Shown: positions 31,251-41,931, counted from the stretch's first letter. The stretch: DNA of 64,000 bases from Aerococcus urinaeequi (GCF_001543205.1 NZ_CP014162.1:1-64000); one strand, 5' to 3'. Notes: a model not told the origin generated them from the letters alone. A program made the numbers and translations.

Positions 31251-31478
31251 CTAAACACTCCCATACTTTTTAATATCGATTTACTCAGCTATTCATTTTA
31301 CTTTTATTCCCGTCACTAGTCAATTTTATTTCCTGCTTGCAAGTCAAATTCCCAGTAAAAGTTTAAAGAAATTTTAAATGACAGGAATTTTTTTAGAATC
31401 TTGTCCACCTATGGTAAAATTAGCTCATTAAGAGTTCGCCTAAGTAGCGGATAGCAAATGATTAGAGGAGTGCCAAAA

Positions 31479-32831
31479 ATGAAATTTAAGAGTCAACTAG
31501 CAACAGTAGCCGGCCGTACAAGCCAACAATTATTAAAGAGATTTACAAGCGGTGGTACTTCTCTACCCGGTAAAATTGCACAGAAAATTGATCCCGAGAT
31601 TTTAAAAGCCTTAGGAGAAAATTACCGTGTAGTCATCATTACGGGTACCAACGGAAAAACAGTAACCACTGCTCTAACTGTCAATATTTTGAAACAAAAA
31701 TTTGATCATGTCATGACCAACAATTCAGGGTCAAACATGCTACAAGGGATTACATCTTCATTCATCGAAGACTCTGGTACAAAAACCAAGGATAAAGTCG
31801 CTGTTCTTGAAGTGGACGAAGCATCTTTACGTCATATCACTGAACATATTAAACCAGAAGTGATTTTAACCACCAACATCTTCCGCGACCAAATGGACCG
31901 CTATGGTGAGATCTATACCACTTATGACTTTATCCTACAAGGTGCAGCAAAAGCGAAAGACGCTATTCTAATGCAAAACGGTGATGCGCCAATTTTCTCA
32001 TCACGTAAAGTAGACAACAAGCAAGTTTTTTTCGGTTTCAACACAGAAGACCAGTCAAAAGACTTTCTAGCAGATAACAATACTGATGGTGTTATCTGTC
32101 CGAACTGTGAACATGTTTTACATTATCATAGCATTACCTACAGCAACCTTGGTGACTACTTCTGTCCAAACTGTGGCGTGAGTCGTCCAGAATTAACTTA
32201 CCAAGTAGAAGAAATTAATGAATTAACACCGGAATCAGCTAGCTTTACAATTGATGGCTACCAATACAGTATTCCAGTTGCTGGTTTATATAATGTCTAC
32301 AATGCCTTATCAGCCTATTCACTAGGCCGGTATTTTGGTGTCAGCCAAGCAGATATCGCTGAAGGATTGCAAGGGGCTAAACGTATTTTCGGGCGTCAAG
32401 AAGCCATTAACGTGGAAGATCACGACTTACGGATTAACCTTATCAAAAACCCTGTAGGTCTAAACCAAATCATCGAATTATGTCTTTTAGAAAAAGCACC
32501 ATATACCCTGATTTCAGTTTTAAATGACCGCCCCGCTGACGGCCAAGATGTATCATGGATTTGGGATGGTAACTTTGAAAAACTAGCCGAAATGGACAAT
32601 ATTGAAGCTTCTTATGTGGCAGGTATTCGTGTGGCTGACTTGTCTAAACGTATGGCAGTCGCTGGCTTTAACCAAGACCAATTAATCCAGTTAGAAGATC
32701 CTAAAGCCATTATTGAAACAGTGAAAAATGCACCGACTGAAAAAGTCTATATTCTAGCGACTTATACAGCTATGCTTGCTATTAGAAAAGAATTGGCTGA
32801 ATTAGGTTACGTGAAGGAGCGCATGAGTTAA
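31479..32831 (+). CDS. murT: Lipid II isoglutaminyl synthase, Mur ligase subunit
   Basis: With GatD amidates the second residue of the lipid II stem peptide (D-Glu to D-isoGln). 450 residues from ATG 31479, preceded by AGAGGAG; upstream codons contain that site. The Mur ligase ATP loop is [11 protein letters not shown], a zinc ribbon (CPNCEHVL ... CPNCGVSR) sits in the central domain, and the C-terminal DUF1727-type domain carries [16 protein letters not shown]. Its stop codon overlaps the gatD start. Peptidoglycan amidation is essential in several cocci. Confidence 0.95.
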   Translation: MKFKSQLATVAGRTSQQLLKRFTSGGTSLPGKIAQKIDPEILKALGENYRVVIITGTNGKTVTTALTVNILKQKFDHVMTNNSGSNMLQGITSSFIEDSGTKTKDKVAVLEVDEASLRHITEHIKPEVILTTNIFRDQMDRYGEIYTTYDFILQGAAKAKDAILMQNGDAPIFSSRKVDNKQVFFGFNTEDQSKDFLADNNTDGVICPNCEHVLHYHSITYSNLGDYFCPNCGVSRPELTYQVEEINELTPESASFTIDGYQYSIPVAGLYNVYNALSAYSLGRYFGVSQADIAEGLQGAKRIFGRQEAINVEDHDLRINLIKNPVGLNQIIELCLLEKAPYTLISVLNDRPADGQDVSWIWDGNFEKLAEMDNIEASYVAGIRVADLSKRMAVAGFNQDQLIQLEDPKAIIETVKNAPTEKVYILATYTAMLAIRKELAELGYVKERMS

Positions 32832-33514
32832 TGGAACAAACTTTAAAAATTGCCCATTTATATGGGAACTTAATGAATACATATGGTGATAACGGTAACC
32901 TATTGATGTTACAACACGCAGCGAAAGCACAAAAAGTCAATGTTGAAACCCAATTAGTCTCTATCGGTGATGAATTTGACCCTAGCCAATTTGACCTTGT
33001 CTTCTTTGGTGGTGGCCAAGATTATGAACAAAAAATTGTAGCCCGTGACCTCCAATCAAAAAAAGAAGCTTTAACCGAGTATATTGAAAACGACGGTGTA
33101 ACAATCGGTATCTGTGGTGGATTCCAATTGCTTGGAAAGTACTACATCAATGCTGCTGGCGACCGGTTAGAAGGTATTGGTGCCTTAGACCACTACACAT
33201 TAAATCAAGACAATAACCGCTTTATTGGTGATATCGTCATTGAAAATGACCGTTTTGGCCAGACTTACTATGGCTATGAGAACCATAACGGACGGACCTT
33301 TTTAGGGGAAAATACCCAACCCTTAGGTAAGGTGGTTACTGGTTTTGGTAACAACGGAGAAGACCAAACGGAAGGTGTTATGTATAAAAATACTTTTGGT
33401 TCATACTTCCACGGCCCTTTATTAGTACGTAACGAACAATTAACCAATGAAATTGTTGGTCTAGCCATTAAAAATATGCAAGCCAGATTAGCGAAAGAAA
33501 ACCAGTCAGCTTAA
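32831..33514 (+). CDS. gatD: Lipid II isoglutaminyl synthase, glutamine amidotransferase subunit
   Basis: Class I-type glutaminase that supplies ammonia to MurT. 227 residues. Nucleophilic Cys95 in [12 protein letters not shown] and the catalytic His in [22 protein letters not shown] is the other family stretch. It starts with the ATG overlapping the murT stop (TAATG), so the two subunits are made in a fixed ratio. A good example of the CobB/CobQ-like glutamine amidotransferase domain. Confidence 0.95.
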   Translation: MEQTLKIAHLYGNLMNTYGDNGNLLMLQHAAKAQKVNVETQLVSIGDEFDPSQFDLVFFGGGQDYEQKIVARDLQSKKEALTEYIENDGVTIGICGGFQLLGKYYINAAGDRLEGIGALDHYTLNQDNNRFIGDIVIENDRFGQTYYGYENHNGRTFLGENTQPLGKVVTGFGNNGEDQTEGVMYKNTFGSYFHGPLLVRNEQLTNEIVGLAIKNMQARLAKENQSA

Positions 33515-33554
33515 ATTTGAAGTCCCTTTTGCCTAAAAGAAATGGAGCTATGTT

Positions 33555-34142
33555 ATGTGTGGTCGCTATTTATATGATAAAAATGACCAAATCCTCTTCG
33601 ACTATTACGAAGAAATTAACAATCGGGGCGTTGATGTATCTGACTTAAGGGATGGGACGATCTTTCCTTCTAATCAGGTAGTGACGCTTGGCGCTAATCC
33701 TGACGGGAAAATCGTTTCTGGCATTACGCGTTGGGGATTTACAGGTTTCACCCCCAGTCAATTGATGATTAACGCCCGGGTTGAAACCCTCCGCGAGAAG
33801 AAGACTTTTAGAGGGCCATTTGAAGGTCAACGGATTGTTTTCCCTATGTCAGCCTTCTTTGAATTTTCTGAAGATAAGGAAGCTTATACCTTTTCGGATT
33901 CTGGTCGGGTCATTTATGCGGGTGGTTTTTACCGGATTTATCCTGACAAAAAGACTGGGCAAAAACAAGCTGAGTCTATTATCATCACTACGGAGCCTGA
34001 TGAAGTTGTTAGTCCTATCCACAACCGGATGCCTCTTTTGATTCCAGAAGGAGATATTGCTAAATGGATTTTAGATGATGACTTTGCCTTCAATTATCAA
34101 AAGCCTACACACCAACAATTAGTACCCACAAAAGTATCGTGA
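33555..34142 (+). CDS. SRAP family protein (YedK/HMCES-like abasic-site shield)
   Basis: 195-residue SOS-response-associated peptidase (SRAP) protein. The family forms a covalent thiazolidine link between the N-terminal Cys and abasic sites in single-stranded DNA. Cys2 (MCGRYLY), the NARVETL stretch, the FFEFS catalytic-Glu region and PIHNRMPLLI with the conserved His are all visible. Slightly shorter than E. coli YedK. It is 40 bases behind gatD on the same strand and ends at a strong terminator, so it may be expressed from the murT promoter. No LexA box is obvious. Confidence 0.9.
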   Translation: MCGRYLYDKNDQILFDYYEEINNRGVDVSDLRDGTIFPSNQVVTLGANPDGKIVSGITRWGFTGFTPSQLMINARVETLREKKTFRGPFEGQRIVFPMSAFFEFSEDKEAYTFSDSGRVIYAGGFYRIYPDKKTGQKQAESIIITTEPDEVVSPIHNRMPLLIPEGDIAKWILDDDFAFNYQKPTHQQLVPTKVS

Positions 34143-34159
34143 CATTTCAATAAGATGTA

Positions 34160-34204
34160 CTCAAAAAGCGAGCCGTTTAGATTAAAACGACTCGCTTTTT
34201 TGTT
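34160..34204. terminator. Bidirectional intrinsic terminator
   Basis: AAAAAGCGAGCCGTTT pairs with AAAACGACTCGCTTTTT (one mismatch) with A/T runs on both sides, between the SRAP gene and the converging ABC exporter genes. Confidence 0.9.
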
Positions 34205-34216
34205 GTACATACGTGC

Positions 34217-36057
34217 TTATTCAAATTCACCTTTCACAAATTGTGAATTATAAAGATTGTAGTAGAATCCTTCTTGAGCTAGTAATTCCTCGTGGTTACC
34301 TGTTTCAATGACGTCACCATGGTTCAATACAATAATGTTATCTGCATCTTGAATGGTTGATAAACGGTGGGCAACAACAAATGAAGTCCTTCCTTCAAGT
34401 AATTGATTCATGGCTTTTTGAATGAGTTTTTCTGTACGCGTATCAATTGACGATGTCGCTTCATCCAAGATTAAAATCTCTGGATCAGACATAAAGGCCC
34501 GAGCAATCGTCACTAATTGACGTTGACCTTGGGAAATATTAGAACCATCTTGGTTGATAATGGTGTCATATCCATCTGGCAAGGTCCGTACAAAGTCATC
34601 TACATGGGCAGCTTTTGCGGCACGAATCACTTCATCACGGGTCACATTTGGATTGTTTGACCCGTAAGCAATGTTGTCTGCAATAGACCCATTAAATAGC
34701 CAAGTATCTTGCAATACCATACCCATTCGTGAACGTAATTCTTCTTGGTCAATATCTCTTGTATCTACACCGTCATATTTAATAGACCCACCAGAAATAT
34801 TATAGAACCGTTCGATCAAGTTAATTATGGTTGATTTGCCGGCCCCTGTAGGTCCTACAATTGCCACCATTTGACCTGGTTCAACGGTTAGGTTGAAGTC
34901 AGTCATTAGTAGGTTCTCTTCGCCTGGTTGATAACCAAATTGGACGTGGTCGAAAATCATCTTATAGTCTGTTTCAATAGCTGGTTGACCAGAAGTAACT
35001 TCTTCCATTTCTTCAACGTCAAGGAATTCAAAAATACGTTCGATAGACGCTACCATACGTTGTAATTGGTTTATCATGTTAGCCGTTTGTTTTAGGGGCT
35101 CTGATAGGATCCCTGCGTATTGTAGCATGGCTTGAACGTCACCAATTACCATAGTACCGTTAGCCACTGAGAAACCACCGACGATAGCTACCGCTACGTA
35201 ACCAAAGTTTTTCGCCAAGTTCATCAACGGCATTAAGATACCCGAAATGAATTGGGCTTTCCAAGAAACCGCATAGTATTCTGCTGATTTCTCTTCAAAC
35301 TGAGCAATTTTACCTTCAATTTGGTTGAAAGCATTATTTTCAATTTGACCAGAATAGTTTTCTTCGATATAGGCATCATATTCCCTTGCACCCTTTGTTG
35401 GGTGGCGAATAGTCTTTGCAATACCGGTGTAATAGACAGCATAACAATTGTAGATAATAAAATAGTTCCTGCTGCAATTAAGGTCATTTTTGAACTGATT
35501 AAGGTCATCATCACGATAGTTAGGACAAATTGCGTACTAGACATCAAGACCTGTTGCAAGGTTTGTTGTAGTGACATAGCAATCGCTTCAACATCATTAA
35601 TGGCACGTGACATGATTTCACCATTTGGCGTTGAATCTAAGAATGAGATCGGCAGACGGTTTAATTTCGCCCGCATATCATTTCTTAAGTCTTCAATCAC
35701 GCGTTGGGCAGTACGGCTTAATAAAGCTCCTTGTAAGAAGTTAAATAAGGCACTAATTAAGTAGAAAGTGACTACTTTAGTTAAGATTTTTACTAACCTA
35801 GCATAATCAATGACGTACATTTGCTGTCCATCCACGTTTTGCAAGCCATTACTTACCCCATCGGTAATCAGAGTAGTTGCTTGACCTAAAATACGTGGTG
35901 ACACAATTTGGAATGTGGTTGCTAGGATAATCAGTACAATAATCAATAAGAATGTCCATTTCCGACTAGCCATATATTTGATGAAGCGACCTAGGGTTGA
36001 CCAAAAGTTTTTGGGTTTATGACGACGGCCTTCTAGTTTTTTTCTTTTATTCGCCAT
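34217..36057 (-). pseudogene. ABC exporter subunit (LmrD/YheH-like), split by a single-base frameshift
   Basis: Two frames together encode one half-transporter. 36057 to about 35386 gives the membrane domain through RLFATQQRVQG, then runs out of frame; the correct continuation, EYDAYIEENYSGQ, is in the next frame and leads to ISGILMPLMNLAKNFGYVAVA and a complete ATPase: Walker A GPTGAGKST, signature NISQGQRQL, Walker B LILDEATSSID with the catalytic Glu. The shift lies at a CCC run (35383-35385); one added base restores exactly 613 residues. Its start overlaps the stop of the partner (TAATG). It would pair with the 36057-37772 subunit. Mutation, phase variation or sequencing error cannot be told apart here. 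Confidence 0.85.
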
Positions 36058-37772
36058 TAGTTCGCCCCCTTAATTTGTGATTCGACAATTTCTCGGTAGA
36101 TGTCATTTGCCATCAATTCATCATGGCTACCAATACCTGAAATTTCACCCTTATCAAGGACCACAATCGTATCTGCATCACGAATAGTTGAAACACGTTG
36201 CGCAATAATAATTGTTGCCGCATTTTCAGTCACTTCTTTTAAAGCCCCTCTTAAATTACGGTCAGTGGTGTAGTCTAAGGCTGAGAATGAGTCATCGAAA
36301 AGATAAATGTTTGCTTGTTTGACGATGGCACGGGCAATACAAAGTCTTTGTTTTTGTCCACCTGAGAAGTTATTCCCACCTTGGGCCACGTGGGCATCTA
36401 AACCATCCGGCAATTCTCGAACGAATGATTCAGATTGGGCAATGCGTAATGCATACCAAAGTTCTTCATCGGTAGCGTCACCGTTACCATACTTCAAGTT
36501 TTCACGAATGGTCCCTGAGAATAAGTTGGCTTTTTGCGGTACATAGCCGACCAAATCACGCAAATTATTCAATGATAAGTCGCGCACATCAGTACCGTTG
36601 ACTTTAACAGCACCCTTAGTTACGTCTGAAAAACGTAAGAGTAAGTTGGCAATCGTCGTTTTCCCAGAACCAGTACCCCCAATAATGGCTAAGGTTTGTC
36701 CTGGTTTCACTTGGAAGTTGATGTCGTCCACTACATTATGCTCTGCGTTACCAAATCTAAAGGCAACGTCTTCGAATGTCACTTCACCTGGTGCTTGACG
36801 GTCAATAGATACTGGGTTTTCAGGTGAATGAATACTGATTTCAGTATCCAAAATTTCGTTGATCCGTTGAGCGGACACTTGGGCACGCGGTAAGATCACG
36901 AAAATCATCCCTAACATCATGAATGAGAACATGATAATGAATGAATAGTTCACGAATGAAAGGATGACCCCAACACTTAGGTTTTGAGCGGCCACTAAAT
37001 GGGCACCGCGCCATGATAAAGTAATGTTTGTTAGTGATAGAATTGTTGTCATGATAGGCATTAAAAAAGACATCCGGAACATCGCCTTAATCGCTGTATC
37101 CGCATAATCTTTATTGGCTTCAGCAAATCGTGCTACTTCAAAATCTGATTTGTTAAAGGCTCTTACAACACGTACACCTGTTAATCCTTCTCGGAAAATA
37201 AGGTTCAAATCATCAACCTTATTTTGCATGGATTTAAAATATGGTGACACAATGCGTAAAATAATAAAAATTAACAAGGCTAATACTGGACCTGAGACTG
37301 CATAAACTAAACTCAATTCTGGACTAGCTAATACGGCCATCACGACAGCTGCTAGTAGCATGGCTGGCGAAAGCAAGACCATACGCATAATCATCATAAC
37401 AGTCACTTCAACCTGTTGAATATCGTTTGAAGAACGCGTAATCAATGAGGCCTCACCATAGGTCCCCATATTTTCTTTTGAAAACTGCAAAACTTTTGTA
37501 TAAATTTCATTACGCAATTTTCTACCCAAGTTTTGGCTGGTACGGGCAGAAATATATACTGAAATCCCTGCAGAAATGATGACTAAGATGGTAATCAAGA
37601 TCATCTGACCACCAATCCTATAGATAGCCTGCATGTCTCCTGCCGCAACACCCTCGTCAATAATGCGAGCGGTCTGCGTTGGCAATAATAATTCCCCAAT
37701 GGCCTGTGTTAAGGCAAAGACAATTGCCCCGAACATAGCCCAAAAGGGAATTCGTTTAATTAAACGCCACAT
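36057..37772 (-). CDS. ABC exporter subunit with degenerate ATPase site (LmrC/YheI-like)
   Basis: Half-transporter of 571 residues: six hydrophobic segments in the first 300 residues, then an ATPase domain with Walker A GGTGSGKTT, signature NFSGGQKQR and Walker B YLFDDSFSALD. The residue after the Walker B Asp is Asp instead of the catalytic Glu, the known mark of the non-consensus site in heterodimeric exporters such as TM287/288 and LmrCD. It therefore depends on the partner gene at 34217, which supplies the active Glu but is frameshifted. Substrates of this class are amphiphilic drugs or peptides; none can be inferred here. Confidence 0.9.
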   Translation of the reverse strand: MWRLIKRIPFWAMFGAIVFALTQAIGELLLPTQTARIIDEGVAAGDMQAIYRIGGQMILITILVIISAGISVYISARTSQNLGRKLRNEIYTKVLQFSKENMGTYGEASLITRSSNDIQQVEVTVMMIMRMVLLSPAMLLAAVVMAVLASPELSLVYAVSGPVLALLIFIILRIVSPYFKSMQNKVDDLNLIFREGLTGVRVVRAFNKSDFEVARFAEANKDYADTAIKAMFRMSFLMPIMTTILSLTNITLSWRGAHLVAAQNLSVGVILSFVNYSFIIMFSFMMLGMIFVILPRAQVSAQRINEILDTEISIHSPENPVSIDRQAPGEVTFEDVAFRFGNAEHNVVDDINFQVKPGQTLAIIGGTGSGKTTIANLLLRFSDVTKGAVKVNGTDVRDLSLNNLRDLVGYVPQKANLFSGTIRENLKYGNGDATDEELWYALRIAQSESFVRELPDGLDAHVAQGGNNFSGGQKQRLCIARAIVKQANIYLFDDSFSALDYTTDRNLRGALKEVTENAATIIIAQRVSTIRDADTIVVLDKGEISGIGSHDELMANDIYREIVESQIKGAN

Positions 37773-37866
37773 CTAATTCCTCCTTTTATGTTTTATAATG
37801 TAAACAATGCGAATATTGCTTCAAGAGGGCATTATACGCCCTTTTATCTCAATACACAAATAAAAA

Positions 37867-39084
37867 TTACTTGCCGGGTGTATCCTCTGAAATGGCGTCT
37901 TCTAAGATGCCTTCTTCTTCTAAATATAAGCCGGAAACCCTTTTATACCAAGCAAATAAGTGGCTAAACATGACTTTGATGACAGCGAAAATTGGAATGA
38001 CGAATACAACCCCCGCAACCCCGAAAATTGATCCGGCTGAGATTAATAAAAGCATGATGGTGACCGGGTGAATAGCCATATTAGACCCCAAAACTTGTGG
38101 TGAAATCACACGACTTTCAATCGTCTGCTCAATAGCGAATACGATCAAGACTTTTACAATCATCATTGGCCCAACTACAATCGCTACAATAATGGCTGGC
38201 ACCATAGCTATGAATGACCCTACATAAGGAATGACATTTAAGAAACCTGCAGCAACTCCAATAATTACCCCATAAGGTAGTCCAACAATGGAGTAACCAA
38301 CTACAAACATAATGGCCACCCCGATTGCGACAATAATTTGCCCACGGATATATTGGCTAATTTGTAAGTTCATATCACTTAATAGGTGTAAGGTCGCCTT
38401 ACGAATTTTAATAGGCAGAAATTGTGCGAAATATGTCGGCAATTTGTGGCCGTCGCGTAACATGTAGAATAAGATAATCGGCGCGGTAAAAATAGCTACT
38501 GTTACCCTGGTCACTGTCCCTACGATAGACGAGACACTTGTGATTGCTGAATTGGCAATACTCTCCCAATTAAATGATGACAGGTCTAATACATTATTCA
38601 TGGATGATTGGACCACCATGTTCACTTGGTCGTACCAATCCCCACGAATCAAGGTTTGTAAGCGACTTTGATAGTCTGTCCAAATAGTATCCCAGTTATT
38701 GATCAAATTACGCCCTTCATCCGCTACTGTTGGGATCAAAGCGACAAGGCCTGTAACGACCACCGCAATCAGTAGTAAAACGATTGCTGACCCCCAAGTT
38801 CGGTTGAGGCCCCCTTTTTCGATTTGATTCACTAAAGGTACTGTCAAATAGTAGAAAATGGCTGCTACGACAATAGGTAGTGAAACATATTGGATAAAGG
38901 AAACGGCGGGATCTAAAAGGTATGATACTCGGGTAAATAAGCTCACGAAAATGACAATTAAAATACCGATTATCAAGGCGCCAGTATATCGATTATTTAA
39001 AATATATTTGAAAAACCAGGATTTTGAAAAAGCTGTCTGGTCTTTCGATGCTGGTGTTTCTTCTGGATTGATTTTATCGTTCAT
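37867..39084 (-). CDS. AI-2E family transporter
   Basis: Integral membrane protein of 405 residues from the AI-2E (UPF0118) family. About eight hydrophobic segments; the family core IGVAAGFLNVIPYVGSFIAMVPAI and a C-terminal IFGVAGVVFVIPIFAVIKVM are present. Characterised members export autoinducer-2 or exchange Na+ and H+; no luxS or stress gene is adjacent, so the role is open. It is 95 bases upstream of the ABC exporter pair on the same strand (minus direction: downstream of it) and divergent from the lactonase gene. Confidence 0.9.
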   Translation of the reverse strand: MNDKINPEETPASKDQTAFSKSWFFKYILNNRYTGALIIGILIVIFVSLFTRVSYLLDPAVSFIQYVSLPIVVAAIFYYLTVPLVNQIEKGGLNRTWGSAIVLLLIAVVVTGLVALIPTVADEGRNLINNWDTIWTDYQSRLQTLIRGDWYDQVNMVVQSSMNNVLDLSSFNWESIANSAITSVSSIVGTVTRVTVAIFTAPIILFYMLRDGHKLPTYFAQFLPIKIRKATLHLLSDMNLQISQYIRGQIIVAIGVAIMFVVGYSIVGLPYGVIIGVAAGFLNVIPYVGSFIAMVPAIIVAIVVGPMMIVKVLIVFAIEQTIESRVISPQVLGSNMAIHPVTIMLLLISAGSIFGVAGVVFVIPIFAVIKVMFSHLFAWYKRVSGLYLEEEGILEDAISEDTPGK

Positions 39085-39233
39085 GACGTCCCCTCCTATA
39101 CTGCATACGTCTATTATAGCAAATATTTCTTCCTATATATGTGCCTAAACAATCAAAGCATAACCATTTTTGATGTTAATAAGAGCGTTTTCTTGTATAA
39201 TGAGATTATCTTAAGAAAGAAGGGATTTTTATT

Positions 39234-40256
39234 ATGGAAACGATTTATGTATCTGGTTATACACGTGAAGACAATAAGGGTATTCATACCTTAACGCTAA
39301 ATGCTGATAAGAAAGCTTTTGAAGCAAGTGAATTGATTATTGAAGAAAACAATCCTACTTACATTACTTTATCTAAAGACGGCAAACACCTATTTACTTT
39401 AAGCGACGGTGATGAGCCTGGTGTTGCCCACTACGAAAATAATGATGGTCAATTTGCCTTTAAAGACCGTGTGAAAGTATTTAACGAAAATGGTTGTTAC
39501 TTAACATATGATGAAAAAGCAAATGTTCTTTATAACGCTAACTACAAAAAAGGTGAGTTAGCAGTGATTACAGTCAACGAAGATGGTACATTGACTGTAA
39601 CGGATGTCATTCAACATACTTCACCAGTTGGCCCGCATGAAAACCAAGACTTTGCCCATGCCCACTTTATCCATCCAACAAATGACCACAAATACATTCT
39701 TTCTTGTGATTTAGGAACTGATGAAGTTCACACTTATACACTTACTGACGATAACAAGTTAGCTGAAGTGAGTGTCTACAAAGCAGCGCCTGGTACTGGC
39801 CCACGTCACCTTGCCTTCCACCATTCAGAACCAATCGTTTACCTTTTAGGGGAATTGGACTACACAGTTGAAGTGTTAAACATTCAAGAAGATGGTTCTT
39901 TAGTTGCTGGTAACCGTTATGACACGATTCCAAGCGATTGGACTGAATTCAACTCATCAGCAGCTATTCGTTTATCAAGTGACAACAAGTTCTTATACGT
40001 TTCAAACCGTGGTCACAACTCAATTACTGTTTTTGAGGTTTCAGCAGATGGTCAAAGTTTAACTGAAATTCAAAACATATCAACTGAAGGCGATTTCCCG
40101 CGTGACTTCAATTTCAATGCAGATGAATCATTTGTCATCGTTGGTCACCAATTCCAACCACAAATTTCATTATTTACCCGTGATCAAGCAAGTGGCTTAT
40201 TAACCTACGTTGATAATACAAGCATTAACGAAATTGTTTGTGTAACACCAGTTTAA
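39234..40256 (+). CDS. Lactonase family protein (6-phosphogluconolactonase-like beta-propeller)
   Basis: 340-residue seven-bladed beta-propeller of the lactonase (PF10282) family, which includes YkgB/Pgl that hydrolyses 6-phosphogluconolactone in the pentose phosphate pathway. Typical stretches are YVSGYTREDNKGIH, GPHENQDFAHAHFIHPT, GTGPRHLAFHH and LYVSNRGHNSITVFE, with regularly spaced blade repeats. AAAGAAGGGA precedes ATG 39234. Separated by 16 bases from the flavin reductase gene, with which it is co-transcribed. Phosphogluconolactonase activity is likely but not certain. Confidence 0.86.
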   Translation: METIYVSGYTREDNKGIHTLTLNADKKAFEASELIIEENNPTYITLSKDGKHLFTLSDGDEPGVAHYENNDGQFAFKDRVKVFNENGCYLTYDEKANVLYNANYKKGELAVITVNEDGTLTVTDVIQHTSPVGPHENQDFAHAHFIHPTNDHKYILSCDLGTDEVHTYTLTDDNKLAEVSVYKAAPGTGPRHLAFHHSEPIVYLLGELDYTVEVLNIQEDGSLVAGNRYDTIPSDWTEFNSSAAIRLSSDNKFLYVSNRGHNSITVFEVSADGQSLTEIQNISTEGDFPRDFNFNADESFVIVGHQFQPQISLFTRDQASGLLTYVDNTSINEIVCVTPV

Positions 40257-40272
40257 AGGAGTTTAACCATTC

Positions 40273-40896
40273 ATGTATCATTTAGCAGCCAGTCAAATGG
40301 ACGAAAAGCTACAATATAAATTGCTATCTGGTGCCATTGTACCCCGACCAATTGGTTGGATTACTAGTGAAAACACGGAAACGGGTGTCATCAATTTGGC
40401 GCCCTTTTCTTTTACTAGTGGTGCTGGGCAAAAGATGCCCTTGATTTCAATGGCTATTCTTCGGAATGAAGATTTTTCAATTAAAGATACCGCCCGCAAT
40501 TTATTAGACCATCCTGAAGGTGTGGTGAATATTGTCAGCAAGTCTTTCATTGATAAAATGAATGCTACCGCTGCCAAAGTTTCAGCAGACGTCAGTGAAT
40601 TGACCCTAGCAGACATTCAAACGGTTAATTCTAAGACTGTGAGCCCACCAGGTGTGGCCGATGCTTTAATTCTCCTTGAAGTGAAAGTCTACCAGTATAT
40701 ACCCATCCGTGACCGCGAGGACCGTATCATCACTGATATGTTCATCCTTGAAATTACCGATTATCATTTGGATAAATCTGTATATGACGAGGAAAAAGGC
40801 TACGTATTGTACGAGGCCTTAGACCCTGTTGCCAGATTAGCAGGCAACTTGTATACAGATATCACAAAACCTTATGTATTAGAACGACCGGAATAA
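40273..40896 (+). CDS. Flavin reductase family protein (FMN-binding split barrel)
   Basis: 207-residue protein of the flavin reductase-like domain family, which binds FMN and reduces flavins or acts in small-molecule reduction. The motif YKLLSGAIVPRPIGWITS and LAPFSFTSGAGQKMPL (flavin-binding region) are clear, with VNIVSKSFIDKMNATAA further on. AAAGGAG lies before ATG 40273. The pairing with the lactonase is not a known functional pair that I can name. Ends at a strong terminator. Confidence 0.87.
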   Translation: MYHLAASQMDEKLQYKLLSGAIVPRPIGWITSENTETGVINLAPFSFTSGAGQKMPLISMAILRNEDFSIKDTARNLLDHPEGVVNIVSKSFIDKMNATAAKVSADVSELTLADIQTVNSKTVSPPGVADALILLEVKVYQYIPIRDREDRIITDMFILEITDYHLDKSVYDEEKGYVLYEALDPVARLAGNLYTDITKPYVLERPE

Positions 40897-40898
40897 AT

Positions 40899-40935
40899 AA
40901 AAAAAGGATTTGGCTGCGGCCAAATCCTTTTTGTT
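40899..40935. terminator. Bidirectional intrinsic terminator
   Basis: AAAAAGGATTTGGC-TGCG-GCCAAATCCTTTTT, a 14-bp perfect stem with a 4-base loop between the flavin reductase gene and the converging importer operon. Confidence 0.93.
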
Positions 40936-40971
40936 TATTCTAAAATTTGAATAGATGCTTGATAATTTTTT

Positions 40972-41931
40972 CTATTTTGATTGAACAAAGGTTTTCCCTA
41001 AGGCTTTTGGCGCTTGGGCTTTACCAATGAATACAACTAATACGATGATCGTCAAAATGTAAGGCGCAATATCTAAGTAAACTGATGGTACATCTTGAAT
41101 AATAGGGATATAGTTTGCTGTTACCGATAAGCTTTGCGCGAAGCCAAAGAATATTGCAGCAAATAGTGCACCGACTGGATGCCATTTTCCAAAAACCATT
41201 GCCGCCATGGCCATGAATCCTTGTCCTGCTACGGTGATTACAGAAAATTCATTCTGTACGGCCTGCGCTTGAACTGCTCCACCGATACCGCCAAGTAGTC
41301 CAGAAATCAGAACGCCAGCATATTTCATTGCGTTTACGTTAATACCAAGTGTTTCCGCTGCTTCTGGGTGCTCGCCGACTGAACGTAGGCGTAAACCAAA
41401 ACGGGTTTTAAATAAGACAAACCAAGCGATTACAGCGAACAGGATACCTAGATAGGCTGGGCCTGAAGTATTTTGGAAGAAAATTGGTCCAATAATTGGG
41501 ATATTATTCAAACCTAAAATATTATAAGTCACAAAAGGTTTCGCTAATGGACCTGTTTGCGCCGCTCCATAAATCGCTCTCACTAAGAAAACAGATAATC
41601 CGGGAGCCGCTAAGTTCAATACTGTACCGGAAATGGTTTGATTGGCGCGGAAGTTGATAGATGATACGGCATGGATTCCTGAATAAATCAAGCCGACTAG
41701 TCCACCTACTAAAAGACCAACCCAAGGCGTCAAGGCCCCGAAAGTGCCTGACATGGCGATATTGAAAACGGCTGAAGCAAAGGCGCCCATCACCATAATC
41801 CCTTCCAAACCGATGTTCACCACACCTGACCGTTCAGAGAAGGCACCACCGATTGCAGTAAACATAAGGGGTGCTGCGTACATTAATGTTGAAGACACAA
41901 TTAATTGTAAAATAGTAGAAAAGTCCATCAT
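40972..41931 (-). CDS. Nucleoside-type ABC importer permease (NupQ/YufQ-like)
   Basis: Membrane permease of 319 residues with nine to ten hydrophobic segments, from the BMP-type (RbsC/LivM-like) permease family used for purine nucleosides. Features are GGAFSERSGVVNIGLEGIMVMGAF near the N-terminus and GLRLRSVGEHPEAAETLGIN, the cytoplasmic coupling loop. Overlaps the preceding permease gene by 4 bases. Last gene of a BMP lipoprotein-ATPase-permease-permease operon. Confidence 0.9.
   Translation of the reverse strand: MMDFSTILQLIVSSTLMYAAPLMFTAIGGAFSERSGVVNIGLEGIMVMGAFASAVFNIAMSGTFGALTPWVGLLVGGLVGLIYSGIHAVSSINFRANQTISGTVLNLAAPGLSVFLVRAIYGAAQTGPLAKPFVTYNILGLNNIPIIGPIFFQNTSGPAYLGILFAVIAWFVLFKTRFGLRLRSVGEHPEAAETLGINVNAMKYAGVLISGLLGGIGGAVQAQAVQNEFSVITVAGQGFMAMAAMVFGKWHPVGALFAAIFFGFAQSLSVTANYIPIIQDVPSVYLDIAPYILTIIVLVVFIGKAQAPKALGKTFVQSK

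Noticed and set aside
35233-36057. A separate 274-residue gene with a basic C-terminus, next to a separate ATPase gene at 34217-35233
   Set aside because: The C-terminal part after RVQG is out of frame; the correct ABC exporter sequence continues in the neighbouring frame, so both are halves of one gene.
37803-37850. AGGGC/GCCCT stem between the ABC exporter and AI-2E family genes as a terminator
   Set aside because: On the minus strand no T-run follows; the T-rich side is on the plus strand, where no gene reads towards it.
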